The translations under genes were made by a program, and so were the position numbers. Under the pieces are notes generated by a model, which was given only the letters and a program-made list of their open reading frames with translations, was not told where the DNA came from and did no database searches. A DNA stretch of 42,070 bases from F1-20-MAGs119 sp041164425 (GTDB lineage: Bacteria > Actinomycetota > Acidimicrobiia > Acidimicrobiales > Ilumatobacteraceae): positions 1-42,070 of the forward strand of contig JBEAPO010000108.1 in the NCBI GenBank assembly GCA_041164425.1, given 5' to 3'. Of this stretch, positions 1 to 7,517 are shown piece by piece (positions within the stretch are counted from its first letter, which is position 1; each line of letters starts with the position of its first letter).

Positions 1-121
1 CAATGTGACGATGAAGGTGGAGTTGGGTAAGCCGATCGCGATGGACGAGGGTTTGCGTTTCGCTATTCGTGAGGGTGGTCGCACGGTGGGTGCGGGTCGC
101 GTCACGAAGATCATCAAGTAA
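1..121 (+). CDS. tuf: Elongation factor Tu, C-terminal end (partial)
   Basis: Only the last 39 codons are in the window, read from base 2 to a TAA at 119-121. The peptide runs through MKVELGKPIAMDEGLRFAIR to a GGRTVGAGRVTKIIK tail, which is the final beta-barrel strand of EF-Tu (domain 3). EF-Tu delivers aminoacyl-tRNA to the ribosome. It lies 17 bases before rpsJ, the common tuf-rpsJ arrangement of the str/S10 border. The rest of the gene is outside the window, so completeness cannot be judged. Confidence 0.95.
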   Translation, partial: NVTMKVELGKPIAMDEGLRFAIREGGRTVGAGRVTKIIK

Positions 122-138
122 GGGAAACGGACACGACC

Positions 139-453
139 ATGGCTCAAAGTATCCGCATCCGTCTCAAGGCGTTCGACCACGAGATCATCGACCAGTCGAC
201 GCGCAAGATCGTCGAGACGGTGACGCGCACCAACGCGTCGATCCGTGGTCCGATCCCGCTGCCGACCGACAAGCACCGATTCACGGTCATCCGTGGACCG
301 CACGTCGACAAGGACTCTCGCGAGCACTTCGAGATGCGCATCCACAAGCGCCTTATCGACATCGTCGACCCGAACCAGAAGACGATCGACAGCCTCCAGC
401 GGATCGAACTCCCGGCGGGCGTCGACATCGAGATAAAGCTCCAGTCGAACTAA
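139..453 (+). CDS. rpsJ: 30S ribosomal protein S10
   Basis: The 104-residue product has the full S10 length and typical segments: IRIRLKAFDHEIID at the start, GPIPLPTDKHRFTVIRGPH in the middle and the RIHKRLIDI helix. S10 is a small-subunit head protein that also serves as NusE in antitermination. The ATG follows a purine-rich stretch (GGGAAACGGA). It shares a transcript with tuf, but unlike the usual S10 operon it is not followed by rplC: a terminator and two unrelated genes intervene. Confidence 0.97.
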   Translation: MAQSIRIRLKAFDHEIIDQSTRKIVETVTRTNASIRGPIPLPTDKHRFTVIRGPHVDKDSREHFEMRIHKRLIDIVDPNQKTIDSLQRIELPAGVDIEIKLQSN

Positions 454-489
454 GTTTCGACTGAACAACAGTTTCTTAGGAACTTCTTA

Positions 490-517
490 GGGCCGGCGCG
501 TGCAGCGCCGGCCCTTT
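490..517 (+). terminator. Intrinsic terminator after tuf-rpsJ
   Basis: A perfect 10-bp GC stem (GGGCCGGCGC at 490-499, GCGCCGGCCC at 505-514) closes a 5-base loop and is followed by TTT. It begins 36 bases after the rpsJ stop codon and ends about 20 bases before the next start codon, so it should end the tuf-rpsJ transcript and isolate the protease gene downstream. Confidence 0.85.
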
Positions 518-535
518 GCGCTGTAAAACGAATGC

Positions 536-1771
536 ATGAGCATCTGGAACGATTCGAACCCGAACGAAGCGATCCCCACGATCGAGCCGCGTTGGACTCC
601 CGTGAGTGGTCCGTCCACGTTGCCACCCCCGCCGCCGGCCCCACCGTCGGGGCCCTCGCCACGACTCGTCGAGCCCGCCCCTCGTGCACGTCGTCGCGGT
701 GGTGCGGCCATCGGCCTTGCGCTCATCTCGGCCGTCTCGGCCCTCGCGGGTGCGGCGATTGGTGTGATCGTCACGCGTGAAGATGACTCGAGGGTCACTA
801 CGGGAACCCTCATCACTGCCGAGCCCGCCGATGGCCAAGAAGTGAGTGAAGCCGCGACACAGATTGGAAAGATCGCCGCAGCGGTGGCACCCAGTGTCGT
901 CACTCTCTCTGCGACGACCTCCAACCAGATGGGCGAAGGTGAATCGGTTGGGACCGGTGTCATCATCAACTCGAATGGCGAACTGTTGACCAACGCTCAC
1001 GTCGTCGAGGGCGCGTCGACCGTGCAGGTGCGTCTCATGAACGAAACCGAACCAGTGAAAGGCACCGTCCTCGCGTCCGACCCGCAGAACGACCTTGCCT
1101 TGGTGAAGATCAACGTGACTGGGCTCACCGCTGCTGTGTTCGCCGACCCGAAGAGCATTCGCCTCGGTGATCCGGTCGTTGCGATCGGCTATGCATTGAA
1201 CCTCGACGGTGGGCCCAGCGTCACGTCGGGCATCGTCTCGGCAATCGGTCGCACGATCACCACCGAAAGCGGTGCACTCGATCGCCTCATCCAAACCGAC
1301 GCAGCAATTTCCTCGGGCAACTCGGGCGGACCGCTCGTCAACGACAAGGCGCAGGTGGTCGGTATCAACACCGCCGTGGCACGTAGTGACATAGGTACCG
1401 CTGCGAACAACATCGGCTTTGCAATTTCTACAGAGGAAGTGCAACGCGTCGTGAAGACGTTGCGCGATCAGGCGAATGGAATCGAGCGCAAGCAGGGTTA
1501 CCTCGGTGTCGGTCTCACCGACCGCACCGATGGTGGCCAGGGCGCCGTCATCGCCAACGTCGAGGACGGTTCACCTGCATCGAAAGCCGGCATCAAGGAA
1601 GGTGACATCGTGCTGGCGATCAATGATGTGGCGATCGCAGGCCGAACGGGCATGATCGCGGTGGTGCGCGATGCGCAGCCCGGCGACACGATCGAGATCA
1701 AGCTCGAGCGGAATCGGAAGACCGTCGTGGTCTCTGCGACACTCGGCGAACGCGACACCTCCAACGACTAA
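536..1771 (+). CDS. Membrane-anchored HtrA/DegP-like serine protease with PDZ domain
   Basis: This is a 411-residue trypsin-like protease for quality control at the outer face of the membrane. The first 50 residues are a Pro-rich cytoplasmic segment, followed by an Arg cluster and one membrane helix at about 56-80. The protease domain spans about 105-310, with the triad visible as His155 (TNAHVV), Asp186 (NDLALVK) and Ser263 (GNSGGPL). A PDZ domain covers about 320-405, with the carboxylate-binding loop at GYLGVG. The layout matches actinobacterial PepD/HtrA proteins. No clear Shine-Dalgarno sequence precedes the ATG; a TAAAAC box lies 6 bases upstream, so the message may be leaderless. A second ATG at 532 is out of frame. 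It is unusual to find this gene between rpsJ and rplC. Confidence 0.9.
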   Translation: MSIWNDSNPNEAIPTIEPRWTPVSGPSTLPPPPPAPPSGPSPRLVEPAPRARRRGGAAIGLALISAVSALAGAAIGVIVTREDDSRVTTGTLITAEPADGQEVSEAATQIGKIAAAVAPSVVTLSATTSNQMGEGESVGTGVIINSNGELLTNAHVVEGASTVQVRLMNETEPVKGTVLASDPQNDLALVKINVTGLTAAVFADPKSIRLGDPVVAIGYALNLDGGPSVTSGIVSAIGRTITTESGALDRLIQTDAAISSGNSGGPLVNDKAQVVGINTAVARSDIGTAANNIGFAISTEEVQRVVKTLRDQANGIERKQGYLGVGLTDRTDGGQGAVIANVEDGSPASKAGIKEGDIVLAINDVAIAGRTGMIAVVRDAQPGDTIEIKLERNRKTVVVSATLGERDTSND

Positions 1772-1786
1772 GGGTTCTCGACCAAA

Positions 1787-1834
1787 GGGTTCTCGGTGTG
1801 AAAAGACCCGCTTTTCGCGACAGAGCACACCGAG
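1787..1834. repeat. Inverted-repeat copy and hairpin upstream of the dioxygenase gene
   Basis: Bases 1787-1822 recur in inverted orientation at 2716-2750, after the dioxygenase gene. The first 18 bases (GGGTTCTCGGTGTGAAAA) match exactly and the remainder is similar. The same segment can also fold on itself: CTCGGTGTG at 1792-1800 pairs with CACACCGAG at 1826-1834, around an inner AAAAG/CTTTT stem. A direct repeat of AGGGTTCTCG (1771-1780 and 1786-1795) precedes it. It could terminate the protease transcript or belong to a small dispersed repeat family. Confidence 0.7.
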
Positions 1835-1852
1835 ATCCCATCGTGTCGGGAA

Positions 1853-1858
1853 TAACCT
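1853..1858 (+). promoter_or_regulatory. Candidate -10 box for the dioxygenase gene (leaderless)
   Basis: TAACCT lies 6 bases before the GTG at 1865, the spacing expected when transcription starts at the start codon. No Shine-Dalgarno sequence is present. I see no convincing -35 box. Confidence 0.45.
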
Positions 1859-1864
1859 GACCTC

Positions 1865-2674
1865 GTGAGCGCTCTCGTTACCGATTCGGATGTCGAGTCG
1901 TATCGTCGAAACGGATTTGTCGTGCTTCGAGGAGTCGTTCCGAACGACGTACTCGAGTCTCTGGCGGTCGGCGTCGACAAGAACATGTCGAGCCCGAGCG
2001 AGTGGACAAACGACTACACGCCGAACGGCGCCGGGGGTCGATTCTTCGACGACTATGTGAGCTGGGAGCGCATCGCGGAGTTTCGGGATGCTGCGTTGTC
2101 GGGTCCATTGCCCCAAATCGCTGGTGAGCTGATGCGCACTCGTCGTCCGCGGTTTTTCCACGAACATGTTCTCGTGAAAGAGCCGGGAACGGTGACGCCG
2201 ACCCCTTGGCACCACGACGACCCGTACTACGGCATCGACGGTCTTGACAACGTCAGTCTCTGGGTGCCGCTCGACCCGGTGCCAGAACCGATCGCCTTGC
2301 GGTGTATCGCGGGGAGCCACGCCACAGGTCGACGGTTTATTCCGAACCGGTTCAAGGATGACTCGCCCTATGTCACAAATGCACAAGGTTTTGAGTTGAT
2401 GGGTGACCCAAACCGGTGGTGGGCCGATCCCGACGCGAAAGCCTGTCCGGTCGGGCCCAGTGACCTCGTGGCTTTCCATTTCCGCACTCTCCATGCCGCA
2501 CCAGGTACTGAAAATCATTTAGCTAGACGGCGAGTCGTCAGCTTCCGCTATTTGGGCGATGATGCGCGCTGGGCACATCGGCCCTGGACGACCTCGCCAC
2601 CGTTCCCCGACGCAGGCTTGGCCCCAGGGAACCTGCCCGACGACGCCCGCTTTCCCACGATCCCGTTGGTCTGA
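1865..2674 (+). CDS. Phytanoyl-CoA dioxygenase (PhyH) family protein
   Basis: The 269-residue product is a predicted Fe(II)/2-oxoglutarate-dependent oxygenase. The iron ligands of the family are visible: an HxD motif in TPWHHDDPYYG (His116, Asp118) and the distal His210 in TLHAAPGTEN. Arg residues at about 221-228 in the RRRVVSFRY segment can bind 2-oxoglutarate. It starts at GTG with no Shine-Dalgarno sequence. It sits alone between two inverted-repeat copies and has no metabolic link to its ribosomal neighbours. The substrate is unknown: PhyH relatives hydroxylate fatty acyl-CoA, osmolytes and many other small molecules. Confidence 0.88.
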   Translation: MSALVTDSDVESYRRNGFVVLRGVVPNDVLESLAVGVDKNMSSPSEWTNDYTPNGAGGRFFDDYVSWERIAEFRDAALSGPLPQIAGELMRTRRPRFFHEHVLVKEPGTVTPTPWHHDDPYYGIDGLDNVSLWVPLDPVPEPIALRCIAGSHATGRRFIPNRFKDDSPYVTNAQGFELMGDPNRWWADPDAKACPVGPSDLVAFHFRTLHAAPGTENHLARRRVVSFRYLGDDARWAHRPWTTSPPFPDAGLAPGNLPDDARFPTIPLV

Positions 2675-2715
2675 CCGATTCGGGAGCGCACCGCATCGGT
2701 TTCAGGTGCGGGATG

Positions 2716-2750
2716 TGTCAAAAAGCGAGAGTTTTCACACCGAGAACCCC
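2716..2750. repeat. Right copy of the inverted repeat flanking the dioxygenase gene
   Basis: TGTCAAAAAGCG through CGAGAACCCC is the reverse complement of the segment at 1787-1822, with an exact 18-base block (TTTTCACACCGAGAACCC). It begins 41 bases after the dioxygenase stop. It is followed by a G-rich stretch with two GGGGGG runs at 2752-2767. Confidence 0.7.
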
Positions 2751-2776
2751 TGGGGGGAAATGGGGGGAGGGCCTGA

Positions 2777-2782
2777 TAGCGT
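2777..2782 (+). promoter_or_regulatory. Candidate -10 box of the rplC operon
   Basis: TAGCGT inside CTGATAGCGTTC resembles the TAGCNT boxes seen before infA (TAGCCT), groES (TAGCAT) and ribD (TAGCCT) in this window. The upstream terminator after rpsJ implies that rplC onward needs its own promoter. There is no recognisable -35 box; a G-run occupies that position. Confidence 0.35.
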
Positions 2783-2846
2783 TCGCCCCTCAATCGACGT
2801 CCGTGTGCGCCCGGCAAAGGGAACCTCACGGCAAAACCGAACTCAG

Positions 2847-2875
2847 TGCTCCGTCGGCCCCCGCCGCACGGAGCA
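2847..2875 (+). promoter_or_regulatory. Hairpin in the 5' leader of the rplC operon
   Basis: TGCTCCGT (2847-2854) pairs with ACGGAGCA (2868-2875) around a GC-rich loop that can form a small inner CGG/CCG stem. It lies about 50 bases before the rplC start, inside the leader predicted from the -10 box at 2777. Ribosomal operons are often controlled by a leader RNA bound by one of their products, so this is a candidate for autogenous control. I cannot tell which protein, if any, binds it. Confidence 0.4.
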
Positions 2876-2923
2876 TTTGCGTGAATAAGTCAAGTCAACT
2901 CCTCGAGAAAAAGGGTTGCCGTT

Positions 2924-3562
2924 ATGGCACAAAAAGCGATCGTCGGCGAAAAGGTCGGCATGACACAAGTGTGGGGCGACGACCAGCGCGTCATTCCTGT
3001 CACTGTGCTGCGCGTTGAACCAGCGCGCATTGTCCAGGTGAAGACCGGTGAGCGCGACGGTTACAGCGCTGTTCAGGTCACCTACGGCCACAAGGAACCA
3101 AAGAAGCTGAACAAGGCCGAAGTCGGACACTTCGAAAAGGCCGGCGTCACGCCGGGTCGTCGCCTCGTCGAGTTGCGTCTCGACAGCGTCGACGGTTTCG
3201 AAGTTGGCCAAGAAATCACTGTCGAGACCATGGCGGCAGGTGAGCGTGTCGACGTCACCGCAATCAGCCGCGGTAAAGGATTCGCGGGTGGCATGAAGCG
3301 CCACAACTTCGGTGGCCAGGGCGCCAGCCACGGTAACCACAAGCATCACCGCGCACCGGGCTCCATTGGTTCGTGTTCGTTCCCCGGCCGTGTGTTCAAG
3401 GGTCTCAAAATGGCTGGTCACATGGGTCACGAACAAGTGACCACGTTGAACCTCGAAGTGGTTCAGGCCGACCTCGAGCGCGGCTTGCTTCTCGTAAAGG
3501 GCTCGGTACCGGGTCCGAACGGTGGCGTCGTCATCGTCCGCAACGCAGTGAAGGCGAAGTGA
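2924..3562 (+). CDS. rplC: 50S ribosomal protein L3
   Basis: The 212-residue product carries L3 landmarks: an N-terminal GEKVGMTQVW, the RGKGFAGGMKRHNFGG loop that reaches toward the peptidyl transferase centre, and HHRAPGSIGSCSFPGRVFKG. L3 is one of the first proteins to assemble on 23S rRNA. This gene heads the second, rpsJ-less part of the S10 operon. It is preceded by a leader of roughly 130 bases counted from the candidate -10 box, which contains a hairpin. rplD starts 4 bases after its stop. Confidence 0.97.
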   Translation: MAQKAIVGEKVGMTQVWGDDQRVIPVTVLRVEPARIVQVKTGERDGYSAVQVTYGHKEPKKLNKAEVGHFEKAGVTPGRRLVELRLDSVDGFEVGQEITVETMAAGERVDVTAISRGKGFAGGMKRHNFGGQGASHGNHKHHRAPGSIGSCSFPGRVFKGLKMAGHMGHEQVTTLNLEVVQADLERGLLLVKGSVPGPNGGVVIVRNAVKAK

Positions 3563-3566
3563 AGTC

Positions 3567-4187
3567 ATGCCCTCGGTAACAGTGAAGACAGCAGCCGGCA
3601 AAGACTCCGGCAGCATCGAACTCGCAGCATCGGTTTTTGGCGTGCAGCCGAACGTTCCGGTGATGCACCAGGTCGTCACCGCACAGTTGGCGCACCGTCG
3701 CGCCGGCACGCAAAGCACGAAGACGCGCTCGGAAGTTTCGGGTGGCGGCAAGAAGCCGTTCAAGCAGAAGGGCACCGGCGGCGCACGCCAGGGCTCGACG
3801 CGCGCACCGCATTACAGCGGTGGTGCAGTTGCACTCGGACCGAAGCCCCGCAAGTACGGCCAGCGCACACCGAAGAAGATGATCAAGCTCGCGCTTGCAT
3901 CGGCACTCTCCGATCGCGTGAATGAAGGCCGGGTTGTCGTCGTCGACGACTGGTCGTTCACCGCTCCCAGCACGAAGTCGGCGCTCGCCGCACTGAAGGC
4001 GCTCGGTGTCAGCGGTTCGGTTCTCGTCGTCGTCGGCACGAACGACAGCAACGTCGAAAAGAGCTTCCGAAATCTCCACGATGCACAAGTCATCACGCAG
4101 GCTGAACTGAACGCCTACGACGTGCTGTGCAACGAGTGGGTCGTCTTCACTAAGTCGACCCTTCCCGCAGCAAAGGACGGCGAGTGA
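3567..4187 (+). CDS. rplD: 50S ribosomal protein L4
   Basis: The 206-residue product matches L4: the loop lining the exit tunnel is visible as KTRSEVSGGGKKPFKQKGTGGARQG, written here only by its ends KTRSEV and GGARQG. A globular Rossmann-like body follows (VVVVDDWSF, LVVVGTNDSN). In Enterobacteria L4 represses its own operon by binding the S10 leader; here any such leader would lie upstream of rplC. Its TGA stop overlaps the rplW start. Confidence 0.97.
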   Translation: MPSVTVKTAAGKDSGSIELAASVFGVQPNVPVMHQVVTAQLAHRRAGTQSTKTRSEVSGGGKKPFKQKGTGGARQGSTRAPHYSGGAVALGPKPRKYGQRTPKKMIKLALASALSDRVNEGRVVVVDDWSFTAPSTKSALAALKALGVSGSVLVVVGTNDSNVEKSFRNLHDAQVITQAELNAYDVLCNEWVVFTKSTLPAAKDGE

Positions 4188-4477
4188 TGAAAGATCCCCG
4201 CGACATCATCCTGAAGCCGATCGTGTCCGAGAAGTCGTACGCATTGATCGAGCAGGGTGTCTACACGTTCGAAGTCGACCCGTCGGCCAGCAAGCCCGAG
4301 ATCCACGATGCAGTCGAAGCGATCTGGGGCGTCAAGGTCGCCAAGGTCAACACGATGAACCGCAAGGGCAAGGTTCGCCGCTCCCGCGGTACCAATCGCC
4401 TTGGCACACGCAAGGACACGAAGCGTGCGCTTGTCACGTTGGCCGCCGGCAACGAAATTCCGTTGTTCGAGAGCTGA
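4187..4477 (+). CDS. rplW: 50S ribosomal protein L23
   Basis: The 96-residue product begins MKDPRDIILKPIVSEKSY and contains the TFEVDPSASKPEI and VAKVNTMNRKGKVRR segments of L23, the tunnel-exit protein that docks trigger factor and SRP. The ATG at 4187 shares one base with the rplD stop. A GTG at 4184 would add one residue; the ATG gives the standard L23 N-terminus, so I prefer it. Confidence 0.96.
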   Translation: MKDPRDIILKPIVSEKSYALIEQGVYTFEVDPSASKPEIHDAVEAIWGVKVAKVNTMNRKGKVRRSRGTNRLGTRKDTKRALVTLAAGNEIPLFES

Positions 4478-4508
4478 CCGAGAAGAACCGAGAGAACAGA
4501 GCACACTC

Positions 4509-5345
4509 ATGGCAATTCGCAAACGGAAGCCCACCAGCGCGGGACGTCGTTTCCAGACCGTCTCCGACTTCTCCGAAATCACGAAGTCGACGCCGGAAAA
4601 GACACTTCTCGCACCGCGCCCCCGCACGGGTGGTCGCAACGCATACGGACGCAAGACCGCACGTCACCGAGGCGGCGGACACAAGCGTCAATACCGCGTC
4701 ATCGATTTCAAGCGCAACAAGGACGGTGTCGCTGCCAAGGTCGTTGCCATTGAGTACGACCCGAACCGCACCTGCCGCATCGCACTTCTCCATTACCTCG
4801 ACGGTGAGAAGGCATACATCCTCGCGCCGAAGGGACTCGAGGTCGGCGACCGCGTCGAGTCGGGCCAGGGTGCCGACATCAAGCCGGGCAACGCGCTTCC
4901 GCTGCGCTTCATTCCCGTCGGTACCACGGTGCACAACGTCGAACTGCGTCCCGGCCAGGGCGGCAAGATCGGTCGTTCGGCCGGCATGGCAGTCCAGTTG
5001 GTCGCAAAAGACGGCGACTTCGCGACGCTGCGCATGCCATCGAGCGAAATGCGTCGCGTGCTCATCGACTGCCGCGCCACGGTCGGTGAAGTCGGCAACT
5101 CCGAGCACGAACTCATGAAGATCGGCAAGGCCGGTCGTAATCGTTGGAAGGGTGTGCGTCCGCAGAGCCGCGGTGTCGCCATGAACCCCGTCGACCACCC
5201 GCTCGGTGGTGGCGAAGGCAAGACCTCGGGTGGTCGTCCGGCCGTGTCCCCTTGGGGCAAGCCCGAAAAGCGCACGCGCAACACCAACAAGGCATCGCAG
5301 CAACTCATCGTTCGTCGCCGTCGTGGCGGCAAGGGTCGGAGGTAA
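4509..5345 (+). CDS. rplB: 50S ribosomal protein L2
   Basis: The 278-residue product is standard for L2: MAIRKRKPTSAGRR start, the GRNAYGRKTARHRGGGHKR RNA-binding region, and the C-terminal NPVDHPLGGGEGKTSGGR loop containing the conserved His near the peptidyl transferase centre. I chose the ATG at 4509 because it gives the conserved N-terminus; the reading frame stays open 108 bases upstream into rplW without a better start. Confidence 0.97.
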   Translation: MAIRKRKPTSAGRRFQTVSDFSEITKSTPEKTLLAPRPRTGGRNAYGRKTARHRGGGHKRQYRVIDFKRNKDGVAAKVVAIEYDPNRTCRIALLHYLDGEKAYILAPKGLEVGDRVESGQGADIKPGNALPLRFIPVGTTVHNVELRPGQGGKIGRSAGMAVQLVAKDGDFATLRMPSSEMRRVLIDCRATVGEVGNSEHELMKIGKAGRNRWKGVRPQSRGVAMNPVDHPLGGGEGKTSGGRPAVSPWGKPEKRTRNTNKASQQLIVRRRRGGKGRR

Positions 5346-5348
5346 GAA

Positions 5349-5630
5349 ATGTCACGCAGCCTGAAGAAGGGCGCGTTCGTCGACGAGCACCTGTTGAAGA
5401 AGGTCGACGCCGCGAACGCCGATACCGATCGCAAGGTCATCAAGACCTGGTCACGTCGTTCAACGGTGATCCCCGACATGGTTGGTCATACGATCGCCAT
5501 CCACGACGGTCGCAAGCACGTCCCCGTGTACATCTCGGAGTCGATGGTCGGTCACAAGCTCGGTGAATTCGCGCCGACTCGCACCTTCAAGTTCCACTCC
5601 GGCCAAGAAAAGAACGTGAAGGGCAAGTAA
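5349..5630 (+). CDS. rpsS: 30S ribosomal protein S19
   Basis: The 93-residue product starts MSRSLKKGAFVDEHLLKKV and contains TWSRRSTVIPDMVGHTIAIHDG, diagnostic of S19, a small-subunit head protein near the A-site finger and B1 bridge. It begins 3 bases after rplB, and its TAA shares an A with the rplV ATG. Confidence 0.97.
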   Translation: MSRSLKKGAFVDEHLLKKVDAANADTDRKVIKTWSRRSTVIPDMVGHTIAIHDGRKHVPVYISESMVGHKLGEFAPTRTFKFHSGQEKNVKGK

Positions 5631-6211
5631 TGACCGGTCCCAAGCTCAACGAACGTTCCTTCGTTGCCGGTGAAAAGACCGGCTCCAAGGCAGTCGCCCG
5701 CTGGGTGCGCATGTCCGCACTGAAGGCACGCCCTGTTCTCGATCTCATCCGTGACAAAGACGTACAGACCGCCGATGAGATCCTGAAGTTCACGACGCGC
5801 GAGGCCGCGCACGTGATCCGCAAGGTTCTCGCCTCGGCAGTCGCCAATGCAGTCGAAAACGACGAACTCGATGCCGAGACGCTCTATGTCAAGGCATGCT
5901 TCGCCGACGAGGGCCCGACGCTCAAGCGTTTCCGTCCCCGTGCGAAGGGTCGTGCAGGTCGCGTCAACAAGCGCACCTGTCACATCACCGTCGTTGTCGG
6001 CGTGATGGACGAGCGTCGCCTCAGCGTCTTCCAGGCGAGGAGCGCATCGCGAGGTGTCGCGCCCGCAACCGCAGCACGTCGCGCACGCGTCGAGCGCAGC
6101 CGTCAGCGTGCAGCCGCCGCGAAGGACGAAGCCGTACCGGCCGCAAACGACGGCGCCGCAACCGAAGCCGAAACCACCCCAACCGCCGACACGAACGGCG
6201 AGGAGAACTGA
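5630..6211 (+). CDS. rplV: 50S ribosomal protein L22 with long C-terminal tail
   Basis: The first 120 residues or so form L22: ARWVRMSALKARPVLDLIRDK, ANAVENDELDAETLYVKACFADEG, and the tunnel loop RPRAKGRAGRVNKRTCHI. L22 lines the nascent-chain tunnel. The 193-residue length exceeds the usual 110-130 because of an Ala-, Glu- and Thr-rich tail after residue 130 that looks disordered. Both ends overlap neighbours by one base (rpsS stop, rpsC start), which suggests translational coupling. Confidence 0.95.
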   Translation: MTGPKLNERSFVAGEKTGSKAVARWVRMSALKARPVLDLIRDKDVQTADEILKFTTREAAHVIRKVLASAVANAVENDELDAETLYVKACFADEGPTLKRFRPRAKGRAGRVNKRTCHITVVVGVMDERRLSVFQARSASRGVAPATAARRARVERSRQRAAAAKDEAVPAANDGAATEAETTPTADTNGEEN

Positions 6212-7092
6212 TGGGCCAGAAAGTCAATCCCTACGGCTTCCGCCTCGGTGTGACCACCGATTGGAAGAGCCGTTGGTTCAGCACCCGTGAATACAAGGAC
6301 TACCTGACGGAAGACTGGAAGATCCGCGAGTACCTCATGGGCGCGCTATCCGACGGCGCGGTCTCGCGCATCGAAGTCGAGCGCACCCGCGACAAGCTGC
6401 GCATCGACGTCCACACCGCACGACCTGGAATCGTCATCGGTCGCAAGGGCGCAAAGGCCGACGAGCTGCGCGCGGGTCTCACGCGCATCACCGGCAACCA
6501 GAAGGTGCAGTTGAACATCGTCGAAATCAAGACCGCCGAACTCGATGCCGCACTCGTGGCGCAGGGTGTGGCCGACCAGTTGGTCAACCGCATCGCATTC
6601 CGCCGCGCCATGAAGCGTGCAGTGCAGAACGCGCAGAAGAATGGCGCGCTCGGAATCCGTATTCAGTGCTCGGGCCGTCTTGGTGGCGCCGAAATGAGCC
6701 GTACCGAGTGGTACCGCGAAGGTCGCGTTCCGCTGCACACACTGCGCGCCGACATCGACTACGGCTTCCGCGAGGCACGCACCTCGTCGGGCCGCATCGG
6801 GGTGAAGGTGTGGCTGTACAAGGGCGACATCCTTCCCTACAAGGCACAGAACGACGACAAGATCTCGCGCGAGGCTGCGATGGCCGTCGGCGAAACCTCC
6901 GGACAGTCGCAGGTCGGCCGCAAGGTTGTTTCCAGTGCCGGCCCGAAGGTTGCCGATGCCGAGGTCGACGTTGCCCCCCTCATCAAGGAAGCAGACCCCG
7001 AGTTCGAGCGCCTTCTCGCAGAGGAAGAGGACATCGAGCGTCGTATCCACGATGCCCACGAGACACCGCACTTCCGCGGGTCGGAGGACTGA
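6211..7092 (+). CDS. rpsC: 30S ribosomal protein S3
   Basis: The 293-residue product starts MGQKVNPYGFRLGVTTDWKS, has the KH-domain GRKGAKADELR turn and the SGRLGGAEMSRTEWYREGR motif typical of S3, which lines the mRNA entry tunnel. About 60 C-terminal residues (after the LPYKAQNDD segment) form an acidic, Ala-rich extension longer than in E. coli (233 residues). The start was set at 6211 by the conserved N-terminus and the AGGAGAACTG ribosome site; the frame continues open upstream. Confidence 0.96.
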   Translation: MGQKVNPYGFRLGVTTDWKSRWFSTREYKDYLTEDWKIREYLMGALSDGAVSRIEVERTRDKLRIDVHTARPGIVIGRKGAKADELRAGLTRITGNQKVQLNIVEIKTAELDAALVAQGVADQLVNRIAFRRAMKRAVQNAQKNGALGIRIQCSGRLGGAEMSRTEWYREGRVPLHTLRADIDYGFREARTSSGRIGVKVWLYKGDILPYKAQNDDKISREAAMAVGETSGQSQVGRKVVSSAGPKVADAEVDVAPLIKEADPEFERLLAEEEDIERRIHDAHETPHFRGSED

Positions 7093-7098
7093 TCAATC

Positions 7099-7515
7099 AT
7101 GTTGATGCCCCGCAAAGTCAAACACCGCAAACACCATCGCGGCCGCACCGGCGGACACAGCAAGGGTGCAACCGAACTCGCCTTCGGTGAATACGGAATT
7201 CAGGCACTCGAGCCGGGCTGGCTCACCGCCCGCCAAATCGAAGCAGCTCGTATCGCCATGACCCGCCACATCAAGCGCGGCGGCAAGGTGTGGATCAACG
7301 TGTTCCCCGACAAGCCCGTCACGAAGAAGCCAGCCGAAACGCGTATGGGTTCGGGCAAGGGCAACCCTGAGTTCTGGGTTGCCGTCGTGAAGCCCGGCCG
7401 CGTGCTGTTCGAACTGTCGTACCCGAGCGAGCAGACCGCCCGTGAGGCGCTCTCCCGCGCGGTGCAGAAGCTGCCGATCAAGGCCCGCATCATCACCCGC
7501 GAGGAGGCGATCTGA
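7099..7515 (+). CDS. rplP: 50S ribosomal protein L16
   Basis: The 138-residue product is full-length L16: MLMPRKVKHRKHHRGRTGG start, FGEYGIQALEPGWLTARQIEAAR, VWINVFPDKPVTKKPAETRMG and GKGNPEFWVAVVKPGR. L16 sits beside the A-site tRNA and is one of the last proteins to join the 50S subunit. An in-frame ATG at 7105 is also possible, but the MLMPRK start is the conserved form. Confidence 0.97.
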   Translation: MLMPRKVKHRKHHRGRTGGHSKGATELAFGEYGIQALEPGWLTARQIEAARIAMTRHIKRGGKVWINVFPDKPVTKKPAETRMGSGKGNPEFWVAVVKPGRVLFELSYPSEQTAREALSRAVQKLPIKARIITREEAI

Positions 7516-7517
7516 CC

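Noticed and set aside
476..1444. 322-codon minus-strand frame opposite the HtrA gene
   Set aside because: It runs through the rpsJ terminator and opposite a protease with a complete catalytic triad; it is a shadow frame.
2752..2771. G-quadruplex before rplC
   Set aside because: Only three separated runs of three or more G are present; a standard four-run motif is not met, so I mention the G-runs only as a feature of the leader.
2713..3018. 101-codon plus-strand frame across the rplC leader
   Set aside because: It overlaps rplC in another frame, begins inside the inverted repeat and has no similarity or composition of a real protein.
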